Origin: Blastocladiella emersonii ATCC 22665
Taxonomy: Eukaryota > Blastocladiomycota > Blastocladiomycetes > Blastocladiales > Blastocladiaceae
Assembly (NCBI GenBank): GCA_025594325.1
Contig: JANHCV010000002.1
Span: 1,550,001-1,614,000, forward strand
Direction: 5' to 3'
Length of the DNA: 64,000 nt
Of the stretch, positions 43,039 through 53,692 are shown in pieces. Numbering within the stretch: position 1 is the first letter of the stretch; every line of letters starts with the position of its first letter. The position numbers and the translations under genes are program-made. The notes below the pieces were generated by a model. It saw nothing but the letters and a program-made list of their open reading frames with translations. It was not told the DNA's origin and did not search any database.

Positions 43039-46000
43039 ATGACGACGACGCCCGGATCGCCCGTGCCCGCCCCGCCACCGCGCGGAGGCGCGCCCGCCGG
43101 CCTGACGTCGCCCGCGCCCGCGCTGGCGCCGCCGCCGCCCTTGATGTCTGCCGCCAGTGTGAGCGCGCCCAACGCCGGCCCGATGCAGCCCGCCGGCATG
43201 ACGCTCGGCATGCCGCCTGGAATCGTGCCATCGTCCGCGGGCCCGTCCCCGTTCGCGCTCCTCGCGAGCGCCGCCGCTGCCGCCAACGCGGCCGCGCTGC
43301 ACCCGGCCGGCGCCTCGCCCGGCCCGCCGCAGCCTGCGGTCTCGGCCGCCGCGCCCGAGGGCACCCCGCCGCTGCAGCCGTCGTCGCCCTCGGCGTACTC
43401 GACGCAGTTCATGGCCGCTGCGGCTGCTGCTGCGGCGGCCGGTGGATCGCCGTACGGCGCGTCGCCCATTCTCGGCCCGACGCCCGTCATGCACGCCGCC
43501 GCGAGCCCGCACCACGTCCACCACCACCCGCACCATCCGCACGCCCACCACCACCACATGCAGCCGCACCACGTCGTCGCCGCGTACCCGCAGCTGCACC
43601 ATGTGCCCGGGGCAAGTGGCGGCGCGGTGGCCGGACCGATGCGTATGTCCATGCACCCCGTCTACCTGCAGCCGCCGCCCGGCGCGTCGGTCATGGCGAG
43701 CGGCCCGCCGCGCCCCGCACCCGTGCTCGCTACCATCGCGTCGCCGACGCCCGAGGCCGAGCCCGCACCCATGCCCAACGCCGCGGGCAAGGGCCCCGCG
43801 AAACCGCGTAAGCGCCGTGGTGCTGCAGCCGCCGAGAAGGAGAAGGCGGCGGCGTCGTCCGCGCTAACGAGCCCCGAGCCCGGCGCGGCCAGCGAGCACG
43901 ACCACCACCACCACCACTCGGCCGCCGCCGAGTCGCACGACGACCACGACGATCACGCCGACAGCGGGAACCGCGGCACCGGCAAGCGGCGCGCCGGGAA
44001 CAAGCGCAAGAAGGTCAACACGGCGTGCGTCTACTGCCGCCGGTCACACATGACGTGCGACGACGGTACCTTCGCTTTGGCTCGATCTCTGTTGCCGTCA
44101 CCGCGCTGACCCTCGCCCCCACCAGGCCGCCCGTGCCAGCGCTGCATCCGGCGCCACATCGGCCACCTGTGCCACGACGAGCCCAAGACCCCGACCACCA
44201 CCACCCCGCCCGGCGGCAGCGGCCTGCCCTCCATGGCTTCCGCCCTGCCCGACGCCGCCGCCACCGCCATGGCCGCCGGCATGCTGCAGATCAACCCGCT
44301 CACGGGCCCCCCGCTCTCCTACATGCAGCAGAACGTCTTCTCGTCGTCCGCCGGCGACGACGCCAGCGGCACCGTCACTCCGACCCTCGGGTCTCCCGCA
44401 CTCAACCCGACGCTCACCCCGCAGCAGCACCAGCACGTCGCTGCGGCAGCAGCGGCGGCGGCAGCGCTCGCGGGGTCGACGGATCCGCTCGGGGTCGCTG
44501 CTGCTGCGGCGGCGATGGTCGCCAACGCGAATGCGGCAGCCGCTGCCGCGTCGCTCGCCGGGTCGCCGCTGCTCATGGCCCACCGCTCCGAATCGGAGCT
44601 CCAGGGTACGCTACTGTTGTTTCGCGCTTCGCGGGCTGGGTGCAGTGGCTGACCTCGATGTCCAGGCACGCCGAACGGGCACCACGGCTCGCTCCTCGAC
44701 CTGCCCGCCGCCACCATGACCACGGCGCCCACCACGCAGCAGCAGCAGCAACAGGCGACGGACCAGTCCCAGTCGCAGTCCCAGCCGCAGCAGCAACAAC
44801 CGCTCGGCACCCCCGTCGAGGGCACCCCGCCGCCGCCGTCGCACGGCATCTCCACCACGGCCTCGACGCCCGTCGGCGGAACTGCGGCCTCCTCGACCGC
44901 CGCCGTGACCTCCTCGACGCCCTTCGCCCCGCCGCCGCCCACCACCACCTCCTCGGCCTCGGCCCCCGCCGACCTCGCGCCCTTCTTCTGGGGCGGGTCC
45001 AACCTCACTGGCCTCCCCATGGGCGGCCTCACGCACCTCCCCTTCGCGTCCGAGCTCGCTATCAACGAGTTCAGCGTCATTTCCGATTTCGTCGAGCACT
45101 TTGACCCGATGCGCGGCGTTCACGCGAATGGCGGCCACGGGTTCGGCGGCGGCGCCGCCGCGTTCGCGCACCAGCACCAGCACCAGCAGCACGACGCGTA
45201 CGGGCAGCCGGGTGTTTTGCAGCCGCACCAGGATGGGAACGGTGGGCCCATGTCGCCGTTCGCGGGACCCGTGCCGCCCGGATCCGGCCAGCTCGCGCCC
45301 GTCATGCACCACCACCCGCAGCAGCACGCGCAGCAGGCGATGCAGCAGCAGCCGCTCCTGCATGACGACAACCCGCAGGCCCAGCAGCAGCAGCAGCAGC
45401 AGCCGTCGTCCTCGGGTGACGCGGGCGACAGGACCGCGCCGGCGGGCGACGAGAGCTACCTGCTGCGCATGGCGGACCCGGTGGCGACGACCATCGAGGA
45501 CCGGCTCAAGGCGGTGATCAACGCCAAGTACGAGGCGGGGTACCTTCGCCCGTTCAACTACGTCAACGGGTACGCGCGCCTGCAGCGGTACATGGAGCAG
45601 CACATGTCCCCGGGGTCGCGGCACCGCGTGCTCGCTGCCATGGCGCGGTTCCGCCCCTCGTTCCGGTCCGTCGCCGCGTCGTTGACGGACGTCGACCTGG
45701 TGCTCGTCGAGGAGACGTTCGAGCGGCTGCTGCTCGACTACGACCACCTGTTCTCGGCCATGGGCGTCCCCGCGTGCCTGTGGCGGCGCACGGGCGAAAT
45801 CTACAAGGCCAACCACCAGTTCGCCGACCTCGTCGGCGTGCCCCTCGCCAAGCTCAAGGACGGCGTCACCACCCTGTACGAGCTCATGGCCGAGGACTCG
45901 GCCGTCAACTACTGGGAAAAGTACGGCGGGATCGCCTTCGATCCGGGGCAAAAGGCCGTCCTCACCTCGTGCCTCCTCGAGTACCAGGGCAGCGGCGGCG

Positions 46001-46272
46001 GCGAGGACGGCGGCGAGGGTAGCGGCAAGAAGACGCCGATCCCGTGCTGCTTCTCCTTCACGATCCGGCGCGACAAGTACAATATCCCCATCATGGTCGT
46101 CGGCAACTTTCTCCCGATCCAGCCCCCGCCGCCGCCCACCGTCATCGGCGCGATCCCGACCGGCCGCGGCGGCGGCAACGGCGGCAGCCAGCAGCCCAGC
46201 GCGGGCAACACGCCGCCGCCACCAGCACCAGCAGTTTCCGCGCCTGCGCCACCAGGAGGAGGAGCGCGGTGA
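43039..46272 (+). CDS. ERT1: ERT1/RDS2-family Zn2Cys6 transcription factor with PAS domain
   Basis: Exons 43039-44065, 44126-44605 and 44666-46272 give 1037 residues; both introns are 60 nt. Residues 1 to ~320 are Ala/Pro/His-rich. The zinc cluster is split by intron 1: KRKKVNTACVYCRRSHMTC, then DDG-RPCQRCIRRHIGHLC, all six Cys present. After ~380 residues of Gln/Ser/Ala-rich sequence the family's C-terminal PAS region follows. It reads SLTDVDLVLVEETFERLLLD, ACLWRRTGEIYKANHQFADL, ESAVNYWEKYG-like (DSAVNYWEKYGGIAFD), then CCFSFTIRRDKYNIPIMVVG. These stretches are nearly invariant in fungal ERT1/AcuK-type regulators of gluconeogenesis and non-fermentable carbon use. The protein is longer than its Dikarya relatives because of the low-complexity inserts. 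Presumably nuclear. Target genes cannot be seen here. Confidence 0.9.
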
Positions 46273-46338
46273 CCCCGCGCCTGCGACGCGCGCGAGGAGA
46301 AGAGGAGAGAATACACCAGTCAACTTATATCACCACCA

Positions 46339-48387
46339 TCACGGCCCGCCCGCCCACCGCCGCACCATGCGGATGATATACTCGACCTGCGGGTTATGCG
46401 AGTTGCGGAGCAGGGCGACGACGTCGCGCAGGATCTCGCGCGGCTCGAGCCCCTGGTACACCTGCTGGAACGCGCCGATGCACGCGCCGCGCTTGCCCTC
46501 CCAGTGCTCGGGCGCGCCCGGGTCGAGCCGTTCGAGGACATCGAAGGCCTTTGCCGCGTACAGGTACTGCTGCGTCCGGTAGCAGTCGTGGCCGATGAGT
46601 TGGAGGAGCGTGAAGGATTCCGATGACGTGTCCATCTTCAGGTACAGCTCCCACGCCAGGCGCGCTTTTTTGTTCATGATGTCTACGCGATGGCGAGGTG
46701 TGAGGGCGAGGGCGGGCACAGCGTGAGCGCGACGTACAGCACTTGGCGAGATGGCTGATGTACGTGAAATCGGCGCGCATCTTGTCGTCCTGGACCGCGA
46801 GCAGGGCGTCCTGGGCCTCGGCCCACGCGCCGAGGGCGACCTTGGTCTGGGCGTAGTTGAAGTTGAACGTGTCGTCGTTGAAGAAGTAGGCCTTGATCGA
46901 GTTGAGGTAGATGAGCACGTCGTCAAAGTGGCGGAGCAGGAAGAAGCAGCTGGCCATGCACTGTCGCCCCGCAATCGTGTCGCACTCGGACGCGCTGCTG
47001 CCCACCAGCTGGAAGTGCTGCTGCGCCTGCTTGAGGTGCTCGCGCGAGTCCTGTGCCTGGCCCAGCACCGCGTTCACGATCGCCTTGAGGATGTACTCGG
47101 CGGGCGACGCCGGGTCCACGTCCTTCATCAGCTCGTACGCCGCCACCATGTCGTCGTGCCGCAGGTGCCACAGCGCGAGGTTCAGTCGCGCTTCGGGCAC
47201 CACGTCGACCAGCGGCTCCAGCACGCCCAGCGCGCCCTCGCCGTTGCGGAACACCACCAGGTTGTGCCGCAGGATGTCCTGCGCGAACATCTGCCCCGTC
47301 GACCCCGCGCCCGACCCGCTCCCGCCGCCGCCGCCGGTCCCCGCGGCCCCGCTCCCGGCGCCGCCCGTGCCGCGTCCCGCGCCGAGCCCGACGGTCGGCG
47401 ACGACGAGGTCGTGACGCCCGTAGCGGCCGTGGCCGCGGCGACGCCGCCGGCGGACATGCGGTCGAGGAGCGACTTGAGCTCGAGCTCGGCGGCCTTGCC
47501 ATTGTAGAGGCGGAAGTGGTTGCACGCCTTGAGGTTGCCCGCCGTGACGCTGTCGGGGACGCGGGCGAGGTACAGGCCGAGCACCTCCTGGGCCACGTCG
47601 TAGTAGTCGAGCTTGTAGTAGCACAGGGCGAGGTACACGTTCAGGGCGAGGTACTCGGGGTGCTCGCCCAGCAGGCGCTTGTAGATGTCGATCGCCTCCT
47701 GGTAGTGGCCGCGCAGGTAGTGGATCGAGGCGAGCGTCAGCTGGTCCTCGACCACGTCCTGCAGGTGCTGGTGGTGGAACATGAGCCGTTTCTCGTCGCT
47801 CAGCTTGTGCGAGACGTGGAACTGCAGGCGGTTCTGCAGCTTACACGTCGGCCCTACGTCGCGCAGCGGGTGAGTGATGGCGGGTGTCTCGAATGCGATG
47901 GGATAACGTACCCTTCTTGGCATTCTCGTCGGCCTCAGCGTACATTCCCAGGTAGAACTCGCACACGCCGAGGTACAGGTGGTACAGCGGGTCCGGGTTG
48001 CCCTGCTCGATGAGCGTCTTGTACACGGTCATGGCCTTGATGTAGTCGCCCATGTGGAACGCCGCGTAGCCCGTCCACAGCCAGTTGTACGGCTGCAGCG
48101 CCGTGCCCGAGGCGCGCTCGAACTGAAGGAAGAGGGCGTTAGTTTCGTCGCCTCGCGGGCCATGGATGCAGCGTACCTCGAGCAGCGTCATGGCGCCCTG
48201 GTAGTCGCGCTCGACGAGAAACGAGTCGAGCGTCGGGAGCGACCGGCCCGCGCCCTTCTCGGGCGCCGCGTTCGCGGGCGCCGCGGTGCTCGAGGCGGCC
48301 TTGACGCGCGAGATGAGCTACACGCCGCGGCGGCCGGGGTCAGAGGGTGGCGCTAGTGTAGGTCGGCGGAATGCATGTGGCTACCAT
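46339..48387 (-). CDS. IFT56: Intraflagellar transport protein IFT56 (TTC26/DYF-13)
   Basis: IFT-B complex subunit needed to carry motility proteins into cilia. Exons: 48387-48385 (ATG only), 48317-48177, 48122-47912, 47853-46738, 46682-46339; 604 residues. Introns are 67, 54, 58 and 55 nt. TPR-like helices run throughout. Family blocks are TLLE-FERASG, the [16 protein letters not shown] helix, [95 protein letters not shown] and the end [17 protein letters not shown] Gly/Ala-rich insertion of about 55 residues after SLLDRMS is not in the human protein. The single-codon first exon is inferred from AAG-ATG-GTAGCC and the acceptor before LISRVK (human MMLSRAK). Diverges from mL49. Confidence 0.93.
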
Positions 48388-48665
48388 CTTTTTAGCTGAA
48401 TTACTTTGCGTGCAAGGGCTCTCAGCGAGCGCAAAGTCGGCGACGACGATCGACCGACGCGACGCGCGACGCGTGGGTGCGAGACACTCTGGCGCACGTC
48501 ACGTGGCGTCACCGAGGGCTCGGCGCTCGCTCTCAGCTTTCTCCGCGCCCAGCTGCTCGCAAACAGCTTCCCATCAACCACCACAGACCTGCTACGGATC
48601 AACGCCGCCTCGCGCGACCTGCTGCAACGTTTTATCCCGGTGGAGACCGTCACGCCACGCCAGCC
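48388..48665. promoter_or_regulatory. Divergent promoter, IFT56 / mL49
   Basis: 278 bases with GCGACGCGCGACGCGTGG running into GTGCGAGAC at 48459-48486, then GGCGCACGTCACGTGGCG, and GCAACGT at 48624-48630, 42 bases before the mL49 ATG. Confidence 0.5.
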
Positions 48666-49178
48666 ATGTTCGCCCGCCTGTCCCACCGCCTCTACTCGAC
48701 GGCCGCCGCCGCGCCGCAGGCTGCCGCCAAGACCGCGGAGCAGATCGGTAAGCTTGCGTTATGCTTCACATGATGAGAGAGGGAGGGAGGGTGTGGTGAT
48801 GCGGGATGTCCGCCCGCCAACCTCGTTCGCGAGCGAGCGAGCGACCTGCCTCGAACCGCCGCCGCCATCACCCGCCACACGAAAACGAGTCTAACACCTC
48901 GACCCAAACCCTCCGTAGTCGAGGTCCGCGTACCGTACTACGTGCACCGGACAAAGCTCGCGCAGCAGCTGCCCGTGTACCCCAAGTACCGTTACAAGGG
49001 GACGCAGGTGTCGACGGTGGTGCGGCGCATCGAGGGCAACGGCAAGGCCCTGGCCCTCGAGATCCAGCAGATCCACCCCAAGTGGACCATCTCCTACAAC
49101 CGCGTCAGCAACCACATCGAGGTCAAGGGCAACGTCGTCGACCCGCTGCGCCACCTGCTGACCGTCAAGGGCTTCTGA
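48666..49178 (+). CDS. MRPL49: Mitochondrial large-subunit ribosomal protein mL49 (IMG2)
   Basis: Exons 48666-48747 and 48919-49178 give 113 residues. The 171-nt intron (GTAAGC...CGTAG) is among the longest in the window. The first exon codes a mitochondrial presequence (MFARLSHRLYSTAAAAPQAA). The second holds the Img2/mL49 core: VPYYVHRTKLAQQLPVYPKY, then STVVRRIEGNGKAL and a closing VKGNVVDPLRHLLTVKGF. The length fits fungal mL49 after removal of the presequence. Acts in the mitochondrial ribosome. Confidence 0.88.
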
Positions 49179-49284
49179 GTTTTGCTCCCCATCACCGTAT
49201 ATACATGTCCTCTCTTCTAGTGATCACCCGCAACGACCCGTGAGAAAAGACAAGACTCGAGTGTGTGTATACGCCACCAACCCC

Positions 49285-51750
49285 CTAAAACTCCCAGTCG
49301 GCATCGACATCCATGGCCCACTTGAACTTGTCGCGCAGCGTCTTGGGGAACATCTTGTCGATGGGCACCTCGTACTTTTTGCACCACGCGGCCGTGATGC
49401 GCGGGTCAATGTAGTTGATCTTGGACGTGCCGAGCGCCGTGGCCTTGTTCTCGTCGCGGTCGACCATGTCGACCTTGGTCGCCTCAATCTTGGCCGACAG
49501 CTGCGCGTACTTTTTCTCGAGCTGCTCGAGCGACTGCTCGCGCTTCGAGGCCGCGGCCGCCGCCGGGTCGCGCTTGTTGGGCAGCTCGGCGAGCGGCGAC
49601 TCGCCGTCGGCCTCGCGCTGCTCGTTGAGCTTGGCGAGCTTCTTGGCGTCGCGCTCGGCCTCGCGCAGCGCCTCGGCCTCGAGGTGCGACTCGATCCAGT
49701 CCTCGTCGAGGTCCGACTCGGGCTCGGCGAGCTCCTTGCGCGTGCGCTTGAGCTTCGGGTCGAGCTTGAGCATGGCGGCCTTGACCTCGCGCCGCTGGTA
49801 CTTGAAGGCGCGCAGCTTGTTGCGGATGCGCTCCATCTGCTGGCCGAACCCCTTGGAGACCGTGCGCTGGTGGTTGCACAGCACGGCCACCTCGCGGTTG
49901 GCGCGGTTGTAGGCGAGGACCATCTCGGACACGGACCCGTCGGCGGGCGTCTTCTCGAGCTGCTCCTGGAACGTGTGCGACGCGTTGTAGGTGCGGAACA
50001 CCTTGGCCGTGAGCCCGGGCATGATCGAGTGCAGGTGCTTGTTGAGCGAGGTGGTGTCGATGCGGTCGAACAGGTCGTCGCCGTCCGTGTGGCCCTTCTT
50101 GAACAGCTTGAGGTTCTTGTGCACCTGCGCGTCGACCGTCACCTCGTTGTAGTACCGGATGCTGTCCTTTCCCAAAAAGTCGAACACCACCTTGTTGTCC
50201 TCGTGCAGCGTGACGTGCTCGAACCGCAGCGAGCAGCACCCGACCGTGTCGGCCTCGTCCTCGCCCTTCTCGTTGCCCGCACGCAGCGCGAACCGGTCGA
50301 TGAAGTAGAGCGCCGTGGCGAGCTGGCGCTTCTCCATCTCGCGGTCCTTGAGCATGGCCGTGTAGTCGGCGCGGATCTGGCCCACCACCTTCTTGAGCTC
50401 GCGCGCCTTCTCGAACTTCTTGAAGTCGGACATGCCCTTCCACGACGACGTCGCCGACAGGAACACGTACTTGGGCTGCCCGTTGACGTTCTCGGTCCAC
50501 GTCGCGAGCCACGTCACCGTGTTCTCGTGCACAACCTTCTTCCACTGGTGGCCCTCGGGCGGCGGCGGGACCGGGTCGTTGGGCCCGATGTTGATGGTGA
50601 TGTCCTCGGGCACCACGCGCTTCTTGAGCTTGCCCGCCTTGGGGTGGGCGCCGCGGCCGCGGAACAGCGAGGGCGGCTCGACGCGGTAGTTGCCGATCTT
50701 CTCGCGGCGGCCGTCGATGGTGGCCCACCCGTACTTTTCGTCGAGGTCGGCCTTCTCCTTCTTGGCCGCCTCCTTGTCGGCCTTGGTCGCGGCCTTCTTG
50801 CGCTCGCGCTCGGCGGCGAGGTGGTCGACGATGCGCGAGAAGTCGCACAGGTCGAGCTGCTTGATCGGGCACGACGCGGGCTCGGACCGCTCGAGCACCT
50901 CGGTGAAGTCGTCGAAGAAGTTTTTGCGGAAGATCTCGTTCTCCTCGTGCTGGGTGCCGACGACGGCCGCGTAGAAGGTGGCCACCTCCTCGGCCTCGGC
51001 GCCGAGCTGGACCGGGTTGCCGTCGTACAGCAGCGGCACGCCGTGCGGCACGTACTCGGGCGCGAAGTACACGCCGTTGTGGCTCAGCGACGTCCACTTG
51101 ACGCCGTCGTTATCGAGCGGGTTCTCCTGCAGCCACCACTTGTACTCGTCGGCGCCGCCGTCGGCCTCATCGCCGCTGCCCGCGGCGGCCTCCTCCTTCT
51201 TGACCTTGCCGGCGGCCTTGCCCTTGGCCTCCTTCTTGACGGGCGCGCGCTTCTTGGCAGCGGCAGGCGCGGCCGAGGAAGACGACGAGGACGACGCGGG
51301 CGACGACGATGGTGGCTCGGCCTTGACCTTCTTGGCGGCGGCCGTCTTCTTAGCAGCGGTGGGCTCGGCCTTGACGGCGGCCGTCCGCGCGCGCTTCGGC
51401 TTGGCGGCGATAGGCTCGTCCTCGCTGTCGCTGGACGACGACGCGGGCGCGGCGCGCTTGGCCGGCTTAGCCTTGGCGGGCTTCGCAGCCGCAGCGGCCG
51501 CCGGCGGTGGGCGGGACGGCGCGGCAATGGCGGTGCCCTTGGCCTTGCCCTTGGCGGGCTTGGTGGCGATCGGCTCGTCCTCGCTGTCGCCGGCCGACTC
51601 CTCGGAGGTGGCGGCGACGGCGGCGCGGCGGCGCTTGGCGGGCGCTGGGCGGGCGACCGGCTCGTCCTCCGAGTCCGAGTCGCTCACGATGCGGCGGTGC
51701 GTGCGCTTGGCCGCCGTCTTCTTGGACGGCTCGGTCGGGGAGGGGGGCAT
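49285..51750 (-). CDS. TOP1: DNA topoisomerase I (type IB)
   Basis: Single exon, 821 residues from ATG 51750 (first ATG in frame, CACAACCATGCC). Nuclear enzyme that nicks one DNA strand through a 3'-phosphotyrosine bond and relaxes supercoils. Residues 1-220: charged Lys/Ala/Ser-Asp-rich linker with SDSDSEDEP motifs, likely phosphorylated and carrying nuclear signals. Core: KWWLQENPLDNDGVKWTSL, SLFRGRGAHPKAGKLKKRV, KYVFLSATSSWKGMSDFKKF, ALYFIDRFALRAGNEKGEDE, FDFLGKDSIRYYNEV and SLNKHLHSIMPGLTAKVFRT. A coiled-coil linker follows. The active-site Tyr is at ~780 in SKINYIDPRI, and the protein ends DADWEF as in other eukaryotes. All expected core blocks are present. Confidence 0.97.
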   Translation of the reverse strand: MPPSPTEPSKKTAAKRTHRRIVSDSDSEDEPVARPAPAKRRRAAVAATSEESAGDSEDEPIATKPAKGKAKGTAIAAPSRPPPAAAAAAKPAKAKPAKRAAPASSSSDSEDEPIAAKPKRARTAAVKAEPTAAKKTAAAKKVKAEPPSSSPASSSSSSSAAPAAAKKRAPVKKEAKGKAAGKVKKEEAAAGSGDEADGGADEYKWWLQENPLDNDGVKWTSLSHNGVYFAPEYVPHGVPLLYDGNPVQLGAEAEEVATFYAAVVGTQHEENEIFRKNFFDDFTEVLERSEPASCPIKQLDLCDFSRIVDHLAAERERKKAATKADKEAAKKEKADLDEKYGWATIDGRREKIGNYRVEPPSLFRGRGAHPKAGKLKKRVVPEDITINIGPNDPVPPPPEGHQWKKVVHENTVTWLATWTENVNGQPKYVFLSATSSWKGMSDFKKFEKARELKKVVGQIRADYTAMLKDREMEKRQLATALYFIDRFALRAGNEKGEDEADTVGCCSLRFEHVTLHEDNKVVFDFLGKDSIRYYNEVTVDAQVHKNLKLFKKGHTDGDDLFDRIDTTSLNKHLHSIMPGLTAKVFRTYNASHTFQEQLEKTPADGSVSEMVLAYNRANREVAVLCNHQRTVSKGFGQQMERIRNKLRAFKYQRREVKAAMLKLDPKLKRTRKELAEPESDLDEDWIESHLEAEALREAERDAKKLAKLNEQREADGESPLAELPNKRDPAAAAASKREQSLEQLEKKYAQLSAKIEATKVDMVDRDENKATALGTSKINYIDPRITAAWCKKYEVPIDKMFPKTLRDKFKWAMDVDADWEF

Positions 51751-53077
51751 GGTTGTGGTCGTGGTTGCAGGGTCTGGAGAGAGGGAAGAGAGCGGACGAG
51801 GGGGGAAGGTCAGCAAGGGGAGTGACGCAGAAGCAGGCAGGCAGGGACGGCCGAGCTGACTCCACTCCGACAACAGGCAGCGGCTGCGCGACGTTCACGC
51901 TCGACGCGGCCTTGGCACTGCAACAGCAACACTAGCCGAGTCCAAGGCCACAGTGGAGGGAGCTCACTGCTGTTCAGGGACGAAGGGCACGATGGGTCGC
52001 AGCGGCAGCAGCAGAGGCGCCCGGAGAGGGACGGGCCGCGCGTCGACGCCAGCACGAGAGAGACGACGCGTACGTGGTAGGGTACGGATCGAGACCGTCG
52101 TAGCCGACGTGGGTGTGCGCGATCGCGAGTGAGGAGGGGCCGCCAAGGGCCAAGATGCATGCAGCGAGCTCGGGACTCTGCGAAAATTCGGGTGCGCGGG
52201 GGGCCGCCTGCTTTTGAGGGACTCTGCGAAATTTCGTCCACCCGCCCGCCGCTCGTGGGAAGCCGCTGAGCGTGCTCCAGCCCATCACGCGGGCCGGCTG
52301 CCATCCCTACCAGTGTGGCTGCGCCTAGCCCGCGCTGGCCGGCCACCCCTGCAGTCTTGACCTACCAGCATCGCTGCGCCTTGATCCTCCCCGGCCAATA
52401 TCCAAAGGTGCGTCGCTACGCCAGTAGTGACCGACCTGCCGACCACGCACACTCGCACACGCTACGCAGCACCATGTAACTCAATCGATTCGACGCGGAC
52501 GACGCCGTGACGCCGCTGCTGCGGTGGCGCTGACGGCGCGGGTGGATGGACGGGCGTGCCCACCGACGCCAACGCCGCCGTCACCTCCGCACGCACGCAC
52601 GCCGAACGCCGCGTCCTCGTGAAACTTTGATCGCGCGCAGCGTAAACCTCGTTGTTTTCGTTCTTCGCCGTTGAGCCGGTTCTCGCGTGCCCCGGGCTCG
52701 CACGCACACACTGGAGTGTCCCTGCTGCGGTTGCCGCTGTGTTGGCGCGCTCCCGTCTCGGTCCTCGCCGTGGCGCCGTTCGCCTAGCGTAGGCGGCGCC
52801 ATGCTGACGAGATTGACCACCGCTCCCTGGTTCCTCGGTTTGGCGGGGGATCCGCCGCCCTGTGCGTGCGCGATCGCCCCGCCCCGAGTTGATTCCACTG
52901 TCCGTGTGCGCGCGCCTCGCGTGTGCGTACGGGCAGCTCTGGAGCGGCATGCTGCTATCGTTGCGGGTTCCCTGGTCGGTTGGGTCGGCCTCTCATAGCC
53001 TATAGGATGCAGCATGCTCACTAATCCGCCCACTCGCCCTCCCCTTCCCTCCCCCCGTCGGCAGCCAGTAAATCAAC
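51751..53077. other. Intergenic region, TOP1 / eL15
   Basis: 1.3 kb without a supported gene. Near-identical GGGACTCTGCGAAAATTCG (52172-52190) and GGGACTCTGCGAAATTTCG (52218-52236) lie 46 bases apart; the second contains the palindrome CGAAATTTCG. The last 60 bases form a C/T-rich leader before the eL15 ATG. Confidence 0.45.
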
Positions 53078-53692
53078 ATGGGTGCCTACAAGTACATCGA
53101 GGAGCTCCAGAAGAAGAAGCAGTCGGACGTGCTCCGCTTCCTCGCCCGCGTCCGCGTCTGGGAGTACCGCCACCTCTCGGCCGTGCACCGCGCCTCGCGC
53201 CCGTCGCGCCCCGACAAGGCCCGCCGCCTCGGCTACAAGGCCAAGCAGGGCTACGTCGTGTACCGCGTCCGCGTCCGCCGCGGCTCGCGCAAGCGCCCCG
53301 TCCCCAAGGGCCAGACCTACGGCAAGCCCAAGACTCACGGTGTCAACCAGCTCAAGTTCCAGCGCTCGGCTCGCTCGGTCGCCGAGGAGCGCGTTGGCCG
53401 CCGCTGCGGTAACCTGCGCGTCCTCAACTCGTACTGGATCAACCAGGACGCCGTCTACAAGTACTTCGAGGTCATCCTCGTCGACCCGCAGCACAAGGCT
53501 ATCCGCCGCGACGCCCGCATCAACTGGATCGTCAACGCCACCCACAAGCACCGCGAGCTCCGCGGCCTCACGTCGACCGGCAAGAAGTCGCGCGGCATCG
53601 GCAAGGGCCACAAGTACAACAAGACCATTGGTGGCTCCCGCCGCGCCTCGTGGAAGCGCCGCAACACCCTGTCGCTCCGCCGCTACCGCTAA
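53078..53692 (+). CDS. RPL15: Ribosomal protein eL15 (RPL15)
   Basis: Single exon, 204 residues, the standard eL15 length. [100 protein letters not shown] and SLRRYR match the family from end to end. Large cytosolic ribosomal subunit protein. The leader before ATCAACATGG is pyrimidine-rich, as in growth-controlled ribosomal protein genes. Codon use is the most biased in the window (mostly C-ending), in line with high expression. No intron interrupts it, unlike the uL3 gene. Confidence 0.98.
   Translation: MGAYKYIEELQKKKQSDVLRFLARVRVWEYRHLSAVHRASRPSRPDKARRLGYKAKQGYVVYRVRVRRGSRKRPVPKGQTYGKPKTHGVNQLKFQRSARSVAEERVGRRCGNLRVLNSYWINQDAVYKYFEVILVDPQHKAIRRDARINWIVNATHKHRELRGLTSTGKKSRGIGKGHKYNKTIGGSRRASWKRRNTLSLRRYR

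Noticed and set aside
49240-51825. 861-codon plus-strand frame opposite TOP1
   Set aside because: Leu/Arg/Val/Gly-rich mirror of a strongly biased gene; TOP1 is unmistakable on the other strand.
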